Positions 13,900 through 27,797 of a stretch of 64,000 bases of DNA are shown piece by piece. The stretch is from Hyperoodon ampullatus (taxonomy: Eukaryota > Chordata > Mammalia > Artiodactyla > Ziphiidae): the NCBI GenBank assembly GCA_949752795.1, contig CATKHW010000293.1, positions 186,001 through 250,000 of the forward strand, in the 5' to 3' direction. The notes below the pieces were generated by a model, which made no database searches, was not told the DNA's origin, and saw only the letters and a list, made by a program, of their open reading frames with translations. A program made the position numbers and the translations under genes. The stretch's first letter is position 1. The number at the start of each line of letters is the position of its first letter.

Positions 13900-15637
13900 A
13901 AGACACACAGAAAAAGAAATTTATCATAAGATATCACTTATGAAGATCCTGTAACATGGCTACACTTGAACTGAGTTAGGAAAGAGAACAGAGTCTCACA
14001 TTTAGAAAACACACTTATGCCTGCTAGAGTTGGAAGGAGAGGTGGGGTGATGCATAAAACCAGAGTTTGATATAAGCACAGGTACTGTTCCAAAAACCAA
14101 CTATGGAATACAGAAGAGCTACAAGTTCCTCACTGAAACGGACTCAAAACCCCATATTTCCGGCAGAGGAATATATCTGACTAGTAAGAATCTTAAAACC
14201 TATGTATTGATATGTCTCCGTAAGGGAATCAAGTGTTTCTAGACTGGCATAAACATGGCAGCGAGAATCAGCTCAAACCCACTATCAAAAGGAATTTCAA
14301 AAACAAAACAAAGAAAACAGGGAAATTCTTTACAATTCCTTCAGGGTCTCTGATGAAACCTGGAATGACCCTATCTACAACGACCGCTGGATGTGGCATA
14401 AGGCTGGACACTTGGGACTGAGAGGATTGGTGAGATGGGGTGAGCAAATGCAGACCTTGTAAACCAATAATGCATGACACCCATTCCATGGGTCCCAACT
14501 CTGCGGGTTGAAGGGAATATTAATACAGCTATAACATATACAGGAAACCTAGAGAATGGACACACTGTGAATACAAATGGTTTCTAAAACTCAACGAATA
14601 GTCCCTCTCCTGGTGTTCCGGTTTGACTTTCCAACTGCTTTACTAACAATCTCCCAACTTGGAGAGACACCACTTTTAACCTCCTGGTACACACACGTTG
14701 CCAATTTGGCAGAGGATGAAAGGAAAGGGGGAGAACCAATGACAGAGTAGCTGTTAGGCATTTAGACGGGCACATGTCACTCTAATTTCACGGGAGGAAG
14801 AAGAATTAACCAAAGTCTCAGCCACCCACGGGGAACAAGAAAGGTCCTGAACCAAAATTTTGGACTTGCGGTCAGCTCACAAAAAATGAGTTGAAAAATG
14901 GGGCTCAGGGCACAGCAATTCACAAACTGGAAGAGTAATAAAGGACAACTATCATCCAAAAATCTGTTGAGGGAAGGCATCGAGGCGGAGTTGAAATCGA
15001 GGCAGAATAGCAGGAAACAGATTTCAAGAGGTATGTTGGAAGCGCCATTATAAGCACAAGAAGTGGGGCACAACTTCGACAATGATGCACTTGGCGAAAA
15101 AGGGCGTTTGCATTTTCTGCTGAATATTTTCAGGAGAAAATGCATACGACCTTTTTGGCCAAGCAAGCAAGCAGGCAATGCAAATCTGCACTACAAAGAA
15201 GTATCACTTCCCACCGGTCAAAAGGGACATCCGCAAAATGTGTAAAAACCAGAAAGGCAAGACAGGCCCTGGAGAACAGGGAGCATTGTTATGCTGATGG
15301 GCAGGATGTAAATTGCCAACTGCCTCTCTGGTGGAGTGAATTGTGTTCCCTAAAACAAGTAAACAACAGAGCTACAGAGCCAAGGGCACTTCCTGTCTAG
15401 GGAATATACCTTGGGAAAACTGAAAATCAATAAGCCAGAGCCACCCCAACGTTTAGGGCTGCACTGCTTACAAGAACCTCAACATGGGTACACCTTAAAT
15501 ATCCCAGGAAATATAAAAATGGTTCAAAAAATTGTGGTACTTACGTACGATGGAATATCCCTCAGCCATGAAATCAATGTCATAAGACCAGTAGCAGCAA
15601 AATGAGTGGAATGAGGTTCGATGATTCTAAGTGAAAT
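13900..15637 (+). repeat. Monomer 9, type E with B-like 3' part
   Basis: 1,738 bases. Duplicate of monomer 6 with private changes: GGGAACAAGAAAGG near 14833 (one base shorter) and GGAAGCGCCATTATAAGC near 15039 (one base longer). Confidence 0.85.
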
Positions 15638-17373
15638 AAGTCACACAGAAAAAGCAAGTTATCATAAGATATCACTTACGAAGATCCTGTAAACATGGCT
15701 ACACTTGAACTGAGCTAGGAAAGAGAACAGAGTCTCACATTTGGAAAACACTCTTATGCCTGCTTAAGGGGGAAGGAGAGGTGGGGTGATGCATAAAACC
15801 AGAGTTTGATATAAGCACAGGTACCGTTCCAAAAACCAACTATGGAATAGACAAGACCTACACCTTCCACAGTGAAAGGGACTCAAAACCCCATATTTCC
15901 CGCAGAAGAATATATCTGACTAGTAAGAATCTTAAAACCTATGTATTGATATGTCTCTGTAAGGGAATCAAGTGTCTAGACTGGCATAAACATGGCAGCG
16001 AGAATCAGCTGAAATCCACTATCAAAAGGAATTTCACAAACAAAACAAAAAAACAGGCAAATGCTTTACAATTCCTTCAGGGTCTCTGATGAAATCTGGA
16101 ATGACCCTATCTACAACGACCGCTGGATGTGGCATAAGGCTGGACACTTGGGACTTAGAGGATTGGTGAGATTGGGTGAGCAAATGCAGACCTTGTAAAC
16201 CAATAATGCATGGCACCCATTCCATGGGTCCCAACTCTGCGGGTTGAAGGGAATATTAATACAGCTATAACATGTACAGGAAACCTAGAGAATGGACACA
16301 CTGTGAATACAAAAGGTTTCTAAAACTCAACGAATAGTCCCTCTCCTGGTGTTCCGGTTTGACTTTCCAACTGCTTTACTATCAATCTCCCAACTTGGAG
16401 AGACACCACTTTTAACCTCCTGGTACACACACGTTGCCAATTTGGCAGAGGATGAAAGGAAAGGGGGAGAACCAATGACAGAGTAGCTGTTAGGCATTTA
16501 GACGGGCACATGTCACTCTAATTTCACGGTAGGAAGAAGAACTAACCAAAGTCCCAGCCTCCCACGGGTAAAAAGTAGAGGTCCTGAACCAAAATTTTGG
16601 ACTTGCGGTCAGCACACAAAAAATGAGTTGAAAAATGGGGCTCAGGGCACAGCAATTCACAAACTGGAAGAGTAATAAAGGACAACTATCATCCAAAAAT
16701 CTGTTGAGGGAAGGCATCGAGGCGGAGTTGAAATCGAGGCAGAATAGCAGGAAACAGATTTCAAGAGGTATGTTGGAATCGCCTTTAAAGCACCAGAAGT
16801 GGGGCACAACTTCGACAATGATGCACTTGGCCAAAAAGGGCGTTTGCATTTTCTCCTGAATATATTCAGGAGAAAACGCATACGCCCTTTTTGGCCTAGC
16901 AAGCAAGCAGGCAATGCAAATCTGCACTACAAAGAAGTATCACTTCCCACCGGTCAAAAGGGACATCCGCAAAATGTGTAAAAACCAGAAAGGCAAGACA
17001 GGCCCTGGAGAACAGGGAGCATTGTTATGCTGATGGGCAGGATGTAAATTGCCAACTGCCTCTCTGGTGGAGTGAACTGTGTTCCCTAAAACAAGTAAAG
17101 AACAGAGCTACAGAGCCAAGGGCACTTCCAGTCTAGGGAATATACCTTGGGAAAACTGAAAATCAATAAGCCAGAGCCACCCCAACGTTTAGGGCTGCAC
17201 TGCTTACAAGAACCTCAACTTCGGTACACCTTAAATATCCCAGGAAATATAAAAATGGTTCAAAAAATTGTGGTACTTACGTACGATGGAATATCCCTCA
17301 GCCATGAAATCAATGTCATAAGACCAGTAGCAGCAAAATGAGTGGATTCAGGTTCGATGATTCTAAGTGAAAT
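15638..17373 (+). repeat. Monomer 10, C-to-D hybrid with an E patch
   Basis: 1,736 bases. C-type to about 16272 (ATAACATGTACAGG), D-type from about 16367 (TTTCCAACTG, then GTCAGCACAC), with short C-like (CACGGTAGG near 16526) and E-like (GGCATCGAGGCGGAG near 16714) patches. The mosaic suggests gene conversion after a larger exchange. Confidence 0.78.
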
Positions 17374-19111
17374 AAGTCACACAGAAAAAGCAACTTATCA
17401 TAAGATATCACTTATGAAGATCCTGTAAACATGGCTACACTTGAACTGAGCTAGGAAAGAGAACATAGTCTCACATTTAGAAAACACTCTTATGCCTGCT
17501 TAAGGGGGAAGGAGAGGTGGGGTGATGCATAAAACCAGAGTTTGATATAAGCACAGGTACCGTTCCAAAAACCAACTATGGAATAGACAAGACCTACACC
17601 TTCCTCAGTGAAAGGGACTAAAAACTCCATATTTCCCGCAGAAGAATATATCTGACAAGTAAGAATCTTAAAACCTATGTATTGATATGTCTCTGTAAGG
17701 GAATCAAGAGTGTCTAGACTGGCATAAGCATGGCAGCGAGAATCAGCTCAAACCCACTATAAAAAGGAATTTCAAAAACAAAACAAAGAAACAGGCAAAT
17801 TCTTTCCAATTCCTTCAGGGTCTCTGATGAAACCTGGAATGACCCTATCTACAATGACAGCTGGATGTTATATAAGGCTGGACACGTGGCACTGAGAGGA
17901 TTGGTGAGATTGGGTGAGCAAATGCAGACCCTTCAAAGCAATAATGCATGGCACACATTACATGCGTACCAACTCTCCAAGTTGAAGGGGATATTACTAC
18001 AACTATAACATGTACCGGAAACCTAGAGAATGGACACACTGTGAACAAGAAACGTTTCTAAAACTCAACTAATACTCCGTCTCCTGGTGCTCATGTTTGA
18101 CACTGCAACTGCTTTACTATCAATCTCCCAACTTAGAGACAGCACATTTAACCCCCTTGTTGGCACACGTTGCCAATTTGGCACAGGATGAAAGGGAAGA
18201 GGGAGAACCAATGAGAGAGTAGCTGTTTGGCATTTGGACGGGCACATGTCACTCTAATTTCCCGGCAGGAAGAAGAATTAACCAAAGTCTCAGCCACCCA
18301 CCGGGAACCCATATACTTCCTGAACCAAAATATTGGTCTTGCGTTCAGCTCACAAAAAACGAGTTGCAAAATGGGGCTCAGGGGCACAACAATTCACAAA
18401 CTGGCAGAGTAATAAAGGACAACTATCATCCAAAAATCTGTTGAGGGAAGGCAGCGAGGTAGACTTGAAAGCTAGGCAGAATAGCAGGAAACAGATTTCA
18501 AGAGGTACGTTGGAATCGCCTTTAAAGCACAGGAAAAGGGGCACAACTTCGACAATGATGCACTTGGCCAAAAAGGGCGTATGCATTTTCTCCTGAATAT
18601 ATTTAGGAGAGAACTCATATGCCCGTTTTGGCCAAGCGAGCAAGCGGACAATGCAAATCTGCAATACAAAGAAGTATCTCTTCCCACCGGTACAAAAGGG
18701 ACATCCACAAAATGTGTAAAAACCAGAAAGGCAAGACAGGCCCTGGAGAACAGGGAGCCTTGTTATGCTGATGGGCGGTATGTAAATTGCCAACTCCCTC
18801 TCTGGAGGAGTGCATTGTGTTCCCTAAAACAAGTAAACAACAGAGCTACAGAGCCAAGGGCACTTCCAGTCTAGGGAATATACCTTGAGAAAACTGAAAA
18901 TCAATAAGACAGAGCCACACCAAAATTTAGGGCTGCACTGCTTACAAGAACCTCAACTTGGGTACACCTTAAATATCCCAGGAAATATAAAATTGGTTCA
19001 AAATATTGTGGTACTTACGTACGATGGAATATCCCTCAGCCATGAAATCAATGTCATAAGACCAGTAGCAGCAAAATGAGTGGATTCCGGTTCGATGATT
19101 CTAAGTGAAAT
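17374..19111 (+). repeat. Monomer 11, type A
   Basis: 1,738 bases. Like monomer 1, with ATGTTATATAAGG and CATGCGTACC as small changes. Inverted repeat at 18563-18636, eroded as in type A. Confidence 0.88.
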
Positions 19112-20848
19112 AAGTCACACAGAAAAAGCAACTTATCATAAGATATCACTTATGAAGATCCTGTAAACATGGCTACACTTGAACTTAGCTAGGAAAGAGA
19201 ACAGAGTCTCACATTTGGAAAACACTCTTATGCCTGCTTAAGGGGGAAGGAGAGGTGGGTGATGCATAAAACCAGAATTTGATATAAGCACAGGTACCGT
19301 TCCAAAAACCAACTATGGAATAGACAAGACCTACACCTTCCTCAGTGAAAGGGACTCAAAACCCCATATTTCCCGCAGAAGAATATATCTGACTAGTAAG
19401 AATCTTAAAACCTATGTATTGATATGTCTTTGTAAGGGAATCAAGTGTGTCTAGACTGGCATAAACATGACAGCGAGAATCAGCTGAAATCCACTATCAA
19501 AACGAATTTCACAAACAAAACAAAAAAACAGGGAAATTCTTTACAATTCCTTCAGGGTCTCTGATGAAACCTGGAATAACCCTATCTACAAGGACAGCTG
19601 GATGTGGCATAAGGCTGGACCCTTGGGACTGAGAGGATTGGTGAGATTGGGTGAGCAAATGCAGACCCTTTAAAGCAATAATGCATGGCACCCACTCCTT
19701 GGGTCCCAACTCTCCAGGTTGAAGGGAATATTACTACAGCTATAACATGTACGGGAAACCTAGAGAATGAACACACTGTGAATACGAACGGTTTCTAAAA
19801 CTCAAATAATAGTCCCTCTCCTGGTGCTCAGGTGTGACTTTCCAACTGATTTACTATCAATCTCAAAACTTGGAGAGACAGCCCCTTTAACCTCCTGGAT
19901 CGCACACATTGCCAATTTGGCAGAGGATGAAAGGGAAGAGGGAGAACCAATGAGAGAGTAGCTGTTAGGCATTTGGACGGGCACATGTCAATCTAATTTC
20001 ACGGGAGGAAGAAGAATTAACCAGAGTCTCAGCCACCCACGGGGAACAAGTAGAGGTCCTGAAGCAAAATTTTGCATTTGCGGTCAGCTCACAAAAAATG
20101 AGTTGAAAAATGGGGCTCAGGGCACAGCAATTCACAAACTGGAAGAGTAATAAAGGACAACTATCATCCAAAAATCTGTTGAGGGAAGGCAACGAGGTGG
20201 ACATGAAATCGAGGCAGAATAGCAGGAAACAGATTTCAAGAGGTATGTTGGAATCGCCTTTAAAGCACCAGAAGTGGGGCACAACTTCGACAATGATGCA
20301 CTTGGCGAAAAAGGGCGTTTGCATTTTCTGCTGAATATTTTCAGGAGAAAATGCATACGACCTTTTTGGCCAAGCAAGCAAGCAGGCAATGCAAATCTGC
20401 ACTACAAAGAAGTATCACTTCCCACCGGTCAAAAGGGACATCCGCAAAATGTGTAAAAACCAGAAAGGCAAGACAGGCCCTGGAGAACAGGGAGCATTGT
20501 TATGCTGATGGGCAGGATGTAAATTGCCAACTGCCTCTCTGGTGGAGTGAATTGTGTTCCCTAAAACAAGTAAACAACAGAGCTACAGAGCCAAGGGTAC
20601 TTCCAGTCTAGGGAATATACCTTGGGAAAACTGAAAATCAATAAGACAGAGCCACCCCAACGTTTAGGGCTGCACTGCTTACAAGAACCTCAACATGGGT
20701 ACACATTAAATATCCCAGGAAATATAAAAATTGTTCAAAAAATTGTGGTACTTACGTACGATGGAATATCCCTCAGCCATGAAATCAATGTCATAAGACC
20801 AGTAGCAGCAAAATGAGTGGAATGAGGTTCGATGATTCTAAGTGAAAT
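19112..20848 (+). repeat. Monomer 12, type B
   Basis: 1,737 bases. B marks as in monomer 2, plus GAGAATGAACACAC near 19764 and AAAATTGTTCAAAA near 20728. Inverted repeat at 20301-20374. Confidence 0.88.
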
Positions 20849-22584
20849 AAGTCACACAGAAAAAGCAAGTTATCATAAGATATCACTTACGAAGATCCTG
20901 TAAACATGGCTACACTTGAACTGAGCTAGGAAAGAGAACAGAGTCTCACATTTGGAAAACACTCTTATGCCTGCTTAAGGGGGAAGGAGAGGTGGGGTGA
21001 TGCATAAAACCAGAGTTTGATATAAGCACAGGTACCGTTCCAAAAACCAACTATGGAATAGACAAGACCTACACCTTCCACAGTGAAAGGGACTCAAAAC
21101 CCCATATTTCCCGCAGAAGAATATATCTGACTAGTAAGAATCTTAAAACCTATGTATTGATATGTCTCTGTAAGGGAATCAAGTGTCTAGACTGGCATAA
21201 ACATGGCAGCGAGAATCAGCAGAAATCCACTATCAAAAGGAATTTCACAAACAAAACAAAAAAACAGGCAAATGCTTTACAATTCCTTCAGGGTCTCTGA
21301 TGAAATCTGGAATGACCCTATCTACAACGACCGCTGGATGTGGCATAAGGCTGGACACTTGGGACTTAGAGGATTGGTGAGATTGGGTGAGCAAATGCAG
21401 ACCTTGTAAACCAATAATGCATGGCACCCATTCCATGGGTCCCAACTCTGCGGGTTGAAGGGAATATTAATACAGCTATAACATGTACAGGAAACCTAGA
21501 GAATGGACACACTGTGAATACAAAAGGTTTCTAAAACTCAACGAATAGTCCCTCTCCTGGTGTTCCGGTTTGACTTTCCCACTGCTTTACTATCAATCTC
21601 CCGAATTGGAGAGACACCCCTTTTAACCTCCTGGTACACACACGTTGCCAATTTGGCAGAGGATGAAAGGAAAGGGGGAGAACCAATGACAGAGTAGCTG
21701 TTAGGCATTTAGACGGGCATATGTCACTCTAATTTCACGGTAGGAAGAAGAATTAACCAAAGTCTCAGCCTCCCACGGGGAACAAGTAGAGGTCCTGAAC
21801 CAAAATTTTGGACGTGCGGTCAGCTCACAAAAAATAAGTTGAAAAATGGGGCTCAGGGCACAGCAATTCACAAACTGGAAGAGTAATAAAGGACAACTAT
21901 CATCCAAAAATCTGTTGAGGGAAGGGAACGAGGCGGAGTTGAAATCGAGGCAGAATAGCAGGAAACAGATTTCAAGAGGTACGTTGGAATCGCCTTTAAA
22001 GCACAGGAAGAGTGGAACAACTTAGACAATGATGCACTTGGCCAAAAAGGGCGTATGCGTTTTCTCTTGAATATATTCAGGAGAAAACGCATACGCCCTT
22101 TTTGGCCAAGCAAGCAAGCGGGCAATGCAAATCTGCACTACAAAGAAGTATCACTTCCCACCGGTCAAAAGGGACATCCGCAAAATGTGTAAAAACCAGA
22201 AAGGCAAGACAGGCCCTGGAGAACAGGGAGCCTTTTTATGCTGATGGGCGGGATGTAAATTGCCAACTGCCTCTATGGAGGAGTGCATTGTGTTCCCTAA
22301 AACAAGTAAACAACAGAGCTACAGAGCCAAGGGCACTACCAGTCTAGGGAATATACCTTGGGAAAACTGAAAATCAATAAGACAGAGCCACCCCAAAATT
22401 TACGGCTGCACTGCTCACAATAACCTCAACTTCGGTACACCTTAAATATCCCAGGAAATATAAAAATGGTTCAAAAAATTGTGGTACTTACGTACGATGG
22501 AATATCCCTCAGCCATGAAATCAATGTCATAAGACCAGTAGCAACAAAATGTGTGGATTCTGTTATGATGATTCTAAGTGAATT
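20849..22584 (+). repeat. Monomer 13, type C
   Basis: 1,736 bases. C marks; CAACTTAGACAATG near 22018 instead of CAACTTCGACAATG, shared with monomer 17. Inverted repeat at 22037-22110 with 36 of 37 pairs. Confidence 0.88.
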
Positions 22585-24322
22585 AAGACACACAGAAAAA
22601 GAAATTTATCATAAGATATCACTTATGAAGAACCTGTAAACATGGCTACACTTGAACTTAGCTAGGAAAGAGAACAGAGTCTCACATTTGGAAAACACTC
22701 TTATGCCTGCTTAAGGGGGAAGGAGAGGTGGGGTGATGCATAAAACCAGAGTTTCATATAAGCACACCTACCGTTCCGAAAACCAACTATGGAATAGACA
22801 AGACCTACACATTCCTCAGTGAAAGGGACTGAAAAGCCCATATTTCCCGCAGAAGAATATATCTGACTAGTAAGAATCTTAAAACCTATGTATTGATATG
22901 TCTCTGTAAGGGAATCAAGTGTGTCTAAACTGGCATAAACTTGGCAGCGAGAATCAGCTCAAACCCACTATCAAAAGGAATTTCACAAACAAAACAAAAA
23001 AACAGGAAAATTCTTTACAATTCCTTCAGGGTCTCTGATGAAACCTGGAATGACCCTATCTACAACGACAGCTGGATGTGGCATAATGCTGGACACTTGG
23101 GACTGAGAGGATTGGTGAGATTGGGTGAGAAACTGCAGACCTTGTAAACCAATAATGCATGGCACCCATTCCATGGGTCCCAACTCTGCGGGTTGAAGGG
23201 AATATTAATACAGCTATAACATATACAGGAAACCTAGAGAATGGACACACTGTGAATACAAAAGGTTTCTAAAACTCAACGAATAGTCCCTCTCCTGGTG
23301 TTCCGGTTTGACTTTCCAACTGCTTTACTATCAATCTCCCAACTTGGAGAGACACCACTTTTAACCTCCTGGTACACACACGTTGCCAATTTGGCAGAGG
23401 ATGAAAGGAAAGGGGGAGAACCAATGACAGAGTAGCTGTTAGGCATTTAGACGGGCACATGTCACTCTAATTTCACGGGAGGAAGAAGAACTAACCAAAG
23501 TCTCAGCCTCCCACTGGTAAAAAGTAGAGGTCCCGAACCAAAATTTTGGACTTGCGGTCAGCACACAAAAAATGAGTTGAAAAATGGGGCTCAGGGCACA
23601 GCAATTCACAAACTGGAAGAGTAATAAAGGACAACTATCATCCAAAAATCTGTTGAGGGAAGGCAACGAGGCGGAGGTGAAATCGAGGCAGAATAGCAGG
23701 AAACAGATTTCAAGAGGTATGTTGGAATCGCCTTTAAAGCACCAGAAGTGGGGCACAACTTCGACAATGATGCACTTGGCCAAAAAGGGCGTTTGCATTT
23801 TCTCCTGAATATATTCAGGAGAAAACGCATACGCCCTTTTTGGCCTAGCAAGCAAGCAGGCAATGCAAATCTGCACTACAAAGAAGTATCACTTCCCACC
23901 GGTCAAAAGGGACATCCGCAAAATGTGTAAAAACCAGAAAGGCAAGACAGGCCCTGGAGAACAGGGAGCATTGTTATGCTGATGGGCAGGATGTAAATTG
24001 CCAACTGCCTCTCTGGTGGAGTGAACTGTGTTCCCTAAAACAAGTAAAGAACAGAGCTACAGAGCCAAGGGCACTTCCAGTCTAGGGAATATACCTTGGG
24101 AAAACTGAAAATCAATAAGCCAGAGCCACCCCAACGTTTAGGGCTGCACTGCTTACAAGAACCTCAACTTCGGTACACCTTAAATATCCCAGGAAATATA
24201 AAAATGGTTCAAAAAATTGTGGTACTTACGTACGATGGAATATCCCTCAGCCATGAAATCAATGTCATAAGACCAGTAGCAGCAAAATGAGTGGATTCAG
24301 GTTCGATGATTCTAAGTGAAAT
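22585..24322 (+). repeat. Monomer 14, type D
   Basis: 1,738 bases. D marks; GAGGCGGAGGTGAAATC near 23668, which reappears in monomer 18. Inverted repeat at 23775-23848. Confidence 0.88.
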
Positions 24323-26060
24323 AAGTCACACAGAAAAAGCAACTTATCATAAGATATCACTTATGAAGATCCTGTAAACATGGCTACACTTGAACTGAGC
24401 TAGGAAAGAGAACATAGTCTCACATTTAGAAAACACTCTTATGCCTGCTTAAGGGGGAAGGAGAGGTGGGGTGATGCATAAAACCAGAGTTTGATATAAG
24501 CACAGGTACCGTTCCAAAAACCAACTATGGAATAGACAAGACCTACACCTTCCTCAGTGAAAGGGACTAAAAACTCCATATTTCCCGCAGAAGAATATAT
24601 CTGACAAGTAAGAATCTTAAAACCTATGTATTGATATGTCTCTGTAAGGGAATCAAGAGTGTCTAGACTGGCATAAGCATGGCAGCGAGAATCAGCTCAA
24701 ACCCACTATAAAAAGGAATTTCAAAAACAAAACAAAGAAACAGGCAAATTCTTTCCAATTCCTTCAGGGTCTCTGATGAAACCTGGAATGACCCTATCTA
24801 CAATGACAGCTGGATGTTATATAAGGCTGGACACGTGGCACTGAGAGGATTGGTGAGATTGGGTGAGCAAATGCAGACCCTTCAAAGCAATAATGCATGG
24901 CACACATTACATGCGTCCCAACTCTCCAAGTTGAAGGGGATATTACTACAACTATAACATGTACCGGAAACCTAGAGAATGGACACACTGTGAACAAGAA
25001 ACGTTTCTAAAACTCAACTAATACTCCGTCTCCTGGTGCTCATGTTTGACACTGCAACTGCTTTACTATCAATCTCCCAACTTAGAGACAGCACATTTAA
25101 CCCCCTTGTTGGCACACGTTGCCAATTTGGCACAGGATGAAAGGGAAGAGGGAGAACCAATGAGAGAGTAGCTGTTTGGCATTTGGACGGGCACATGTCA
25201 CTCTAATTTCCCGGCAGGAAGAAGAATTAACCAAAGTCTCAGCCACCCACCGGGAACCCATATACTTCCTGAACCAAAATATTGGTCTTGCGTTCAGCTC
25301 ACAAAAAACGAGTTGCAAAATGGGGCTCAGGGGCACAACAATTCACAAACTGGCAGAGTAATAAAGGACAACTATCATCCAAAAATCTGTTGAGGGAAGG
25401 CAGCGAGGTAGACTTGAAAGCTAGGCAGAATAGCAGGAAACAGATTTCAAGAGGTACGTTGGAATCGCCTTTAAAGCACAGGAAAAGGGGCACAACTTCG
25501 ACAATGATGCACTTGGCCAAAAAGGGCGTATGCATTTTCTCCTGAATATATTTAGGAGAGAACTCATATGCCCGTTTTGGCCAAGCGAGCAAGCGGACAA
25601 TGCAAATCTGCAATACAAAGAAGTATCTCTTCCCACCGGTACAAAAGGGACATCCACAAAATGTGTAAAAACCAGAAAGGCAAGACAGGCCCTGGAGAAC
25701 AGGGAGCCTTGTTATGCTGATGGGCGGTATGTAAATTGCCAACTCCCTCTCTGGAGGAGTGCATTGTGTTCCCTAAAACAAGTAAACAACAGAGCTACAG
25801 AGCCAAGGGCACTTCCAGTCTAGGGAATATACCTTGAGAAAACTGAAAATCAATAAGACAGAGCCACACCAAAATTTAGGGCTGCACTGCTTACAAGAAC
25901 CTCAACTTGGGTACACCTTAAATATCCCAGGAAATATAAAATTGGTTCAAAATATTGTGGTACTTACGTACGATGGAATATCCCTCAGCCATGAAATCAA
26001 TGTCATAAGACCAGTAGCAGCAAAATGAGTGGATTCCGGTTCGATGATTCTAAGTGAAAT
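24323..26060 (+). repeat. Monomer 15, type A
   Basis: 1,738 bases; almost the same as monomer 11, 6,949 bases away. Inverted repeat at 25512-25585. Confidence 0.88.
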
Positions 26061-27797
26061 AAGTCACACAGAAAAAGCAACTTATCATAAGATATCACTT
26101 ATGAAGATCCTGTAAACATGGCTACACTTGAACTTAGCTAGGAAAGAGAACAGAGTCTCACATTTGGAAAACACTCTTATGCCTGCTTAAGGGGGAAGGA
26201 GAGGTGGGTGATGCATAAAACCAGAATTTGATATAAGCACAGGTACCGTTCCAAAAACCAACTATGGAATAGACAAGACCTACACCTTCCTCAGTGAAAG
26301 GGACTCAAAACCCCATACTTCCCGCAGAAGAATATATCTGACTAGTAAGAATCTTAAAACCTATGTATTGATATGTCTTTGTAAGGGAATCAAGTGTGTC
26401 TAGACTGGCATAAACATGACAGCGAGAATCAGCTGAAATCCACTATCAAAACGAATTTCACAAACAAAACAAAAAAACAGGGAAATTCTTTACAATTCCT
26501 TCAGGGTCTCTGATGAAACCTGGAATAACCCTATCTACAAGGACAGCTGGATGTGGCATAAGGCTGGACCCTTGGGACTGAGAGGATTGGTGAGATTGGG
26601 TGAGCAAATGCAGACCCTTTAAAGCAATAATGCATGGCACCCACTCCTTGGGTCCCAACTCTCCAGGTTGAAGGGAATATTACTACAGCTATAACATGTA
26701 CGGGAAACCTAGAGAATGAACACACTGTGAATACGAACGGTTTCTAAAACTCAAATAATAGTCCCTCTCCTGGTGCTCAGGTGTGACTTTCCAACTGATT
26801 TACTATCAATCTCAAAACTTGGAGAGACAGCCCCTTTAACCTCCTGGATCGCACACATTGCCAATTTGGCAGAGGATGAAAGGGAAGAGGGAGAACCAAT
26901 GAGAGAGTAGCTGTTAGGCATTTGGACGGGCACATGTCACTCTAATTTCACGGGAGGAAGAAGAATTAACCAGAGTCTCAGCCACCCACGGGGAACAAGT
27001 AGAGGTCCTGAAGCAAAATTTTGCATTTGCGGTCAGCTCACAAAAAATGAGTTGAAAAATGGGGCTCAGGGCACAGCAATTCACAAACTGGAAGAGTAAT
27101 AAAGGACAACTATCATCCAAAAATCTGTTGAGGGAAGGCAACGAGGTGGACATGAAATCGAGGCAGAATAGCAGGAAACAGATTTCAAGAGGTATGTTGG
27201 AATCGCCTTTAAAGCACCAGAAGTGGGGCACAACTTCGACAATGATGCACTTGGCGAAAAAGGGCGTTTGCATTTTCTGCTGAATATTTTCAGGAGAAAA
27301 TGCATACGACCTTTTTGGCCAAGCAAGCAAGCAGGCAATGCAAATCTGCACTACAAAGAAGTATCACTTCCCACCGGTCAAAAGGGACATCCGCAAAATG
27401 TGTAAAAACCAGAAAGGCAAGACAGGCCCTGGAGAACAGGGAGCATTGTTATGCTGATGGGCAGGATGTAAATTGCCAACTGCCTCTCTGGTGGAGTGAA
27501 TTGTGTTCCCTAAAACAAGTAAACAACAGAGCTACAGAGCCAAGGGTACTTCCAGTCTAGGGAATATACCTTGGGAAAACTGAAAATCAATAAGACAGAG
27601 CCACCCCAACGTTTAGGGCTGCACTGCTTACAAGAACCTCAACATGGGTACACATTAAATATCCCAGGAAATATAAAAATGGTTCAAAAAATTGTGGTAC
27701 TTACGTACGATGGAATATCCCTCAGCCATGAAATCAATGTCATAAGACCAGTAGCAGCAAAATGAGTGGAATGAGGTTCGATGATTCTAAGTGAAAT
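26061..27797 (+). repeat. Monomer 16, type B
   Basis: 1,737 bases; almost the same as monomer 12. Private change CCATACTTCCCGC near 26315. Inverted repeat at 27250-27323. Confidence 0.88.

Larger units (their letters stand above)
6951..17373 (+). repeat. Rearranged higher-order segment with E and hybrid monomers
   Basis: Six monomers replace the regular A-B-C-D order: A with an E-lineage tail (6951-8687), E/B (8688-10425), C (10426-12161), D with an E-lineage tail (12162-13899), E/B again (13900-15637) and a C-to-D hybrid (15638-17373). The E/B monomer and the tail preceding it are repeated 5,212 bases apart, exactly three monomers. Inference: unequal exchange in register with the monomer but out of register with the higher-order unit. 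Confidence 0.75.
17374..24322 (+). repeat. Four-monomer higher-order repeat A-B-C-D, copy 2
   Basis: Monomers 17374 (A), 19112 (B), 20849 (C) and 22585 (D). It is very similar to 24323-31271, offset 6,949 bases. Only scattered single-base differences are visible in the A, B and C monomers, for example CAATCTAATTT near 19989 against CACTCTAATTT near 26938. Confidence 0.85.

Noticed and set aside
6951..17373. A separate transposable element inserted in the rearranged segment
   Set aside because: All sequence there is satellite monomer in correct phase; the differences are explained by hybrid monomers.
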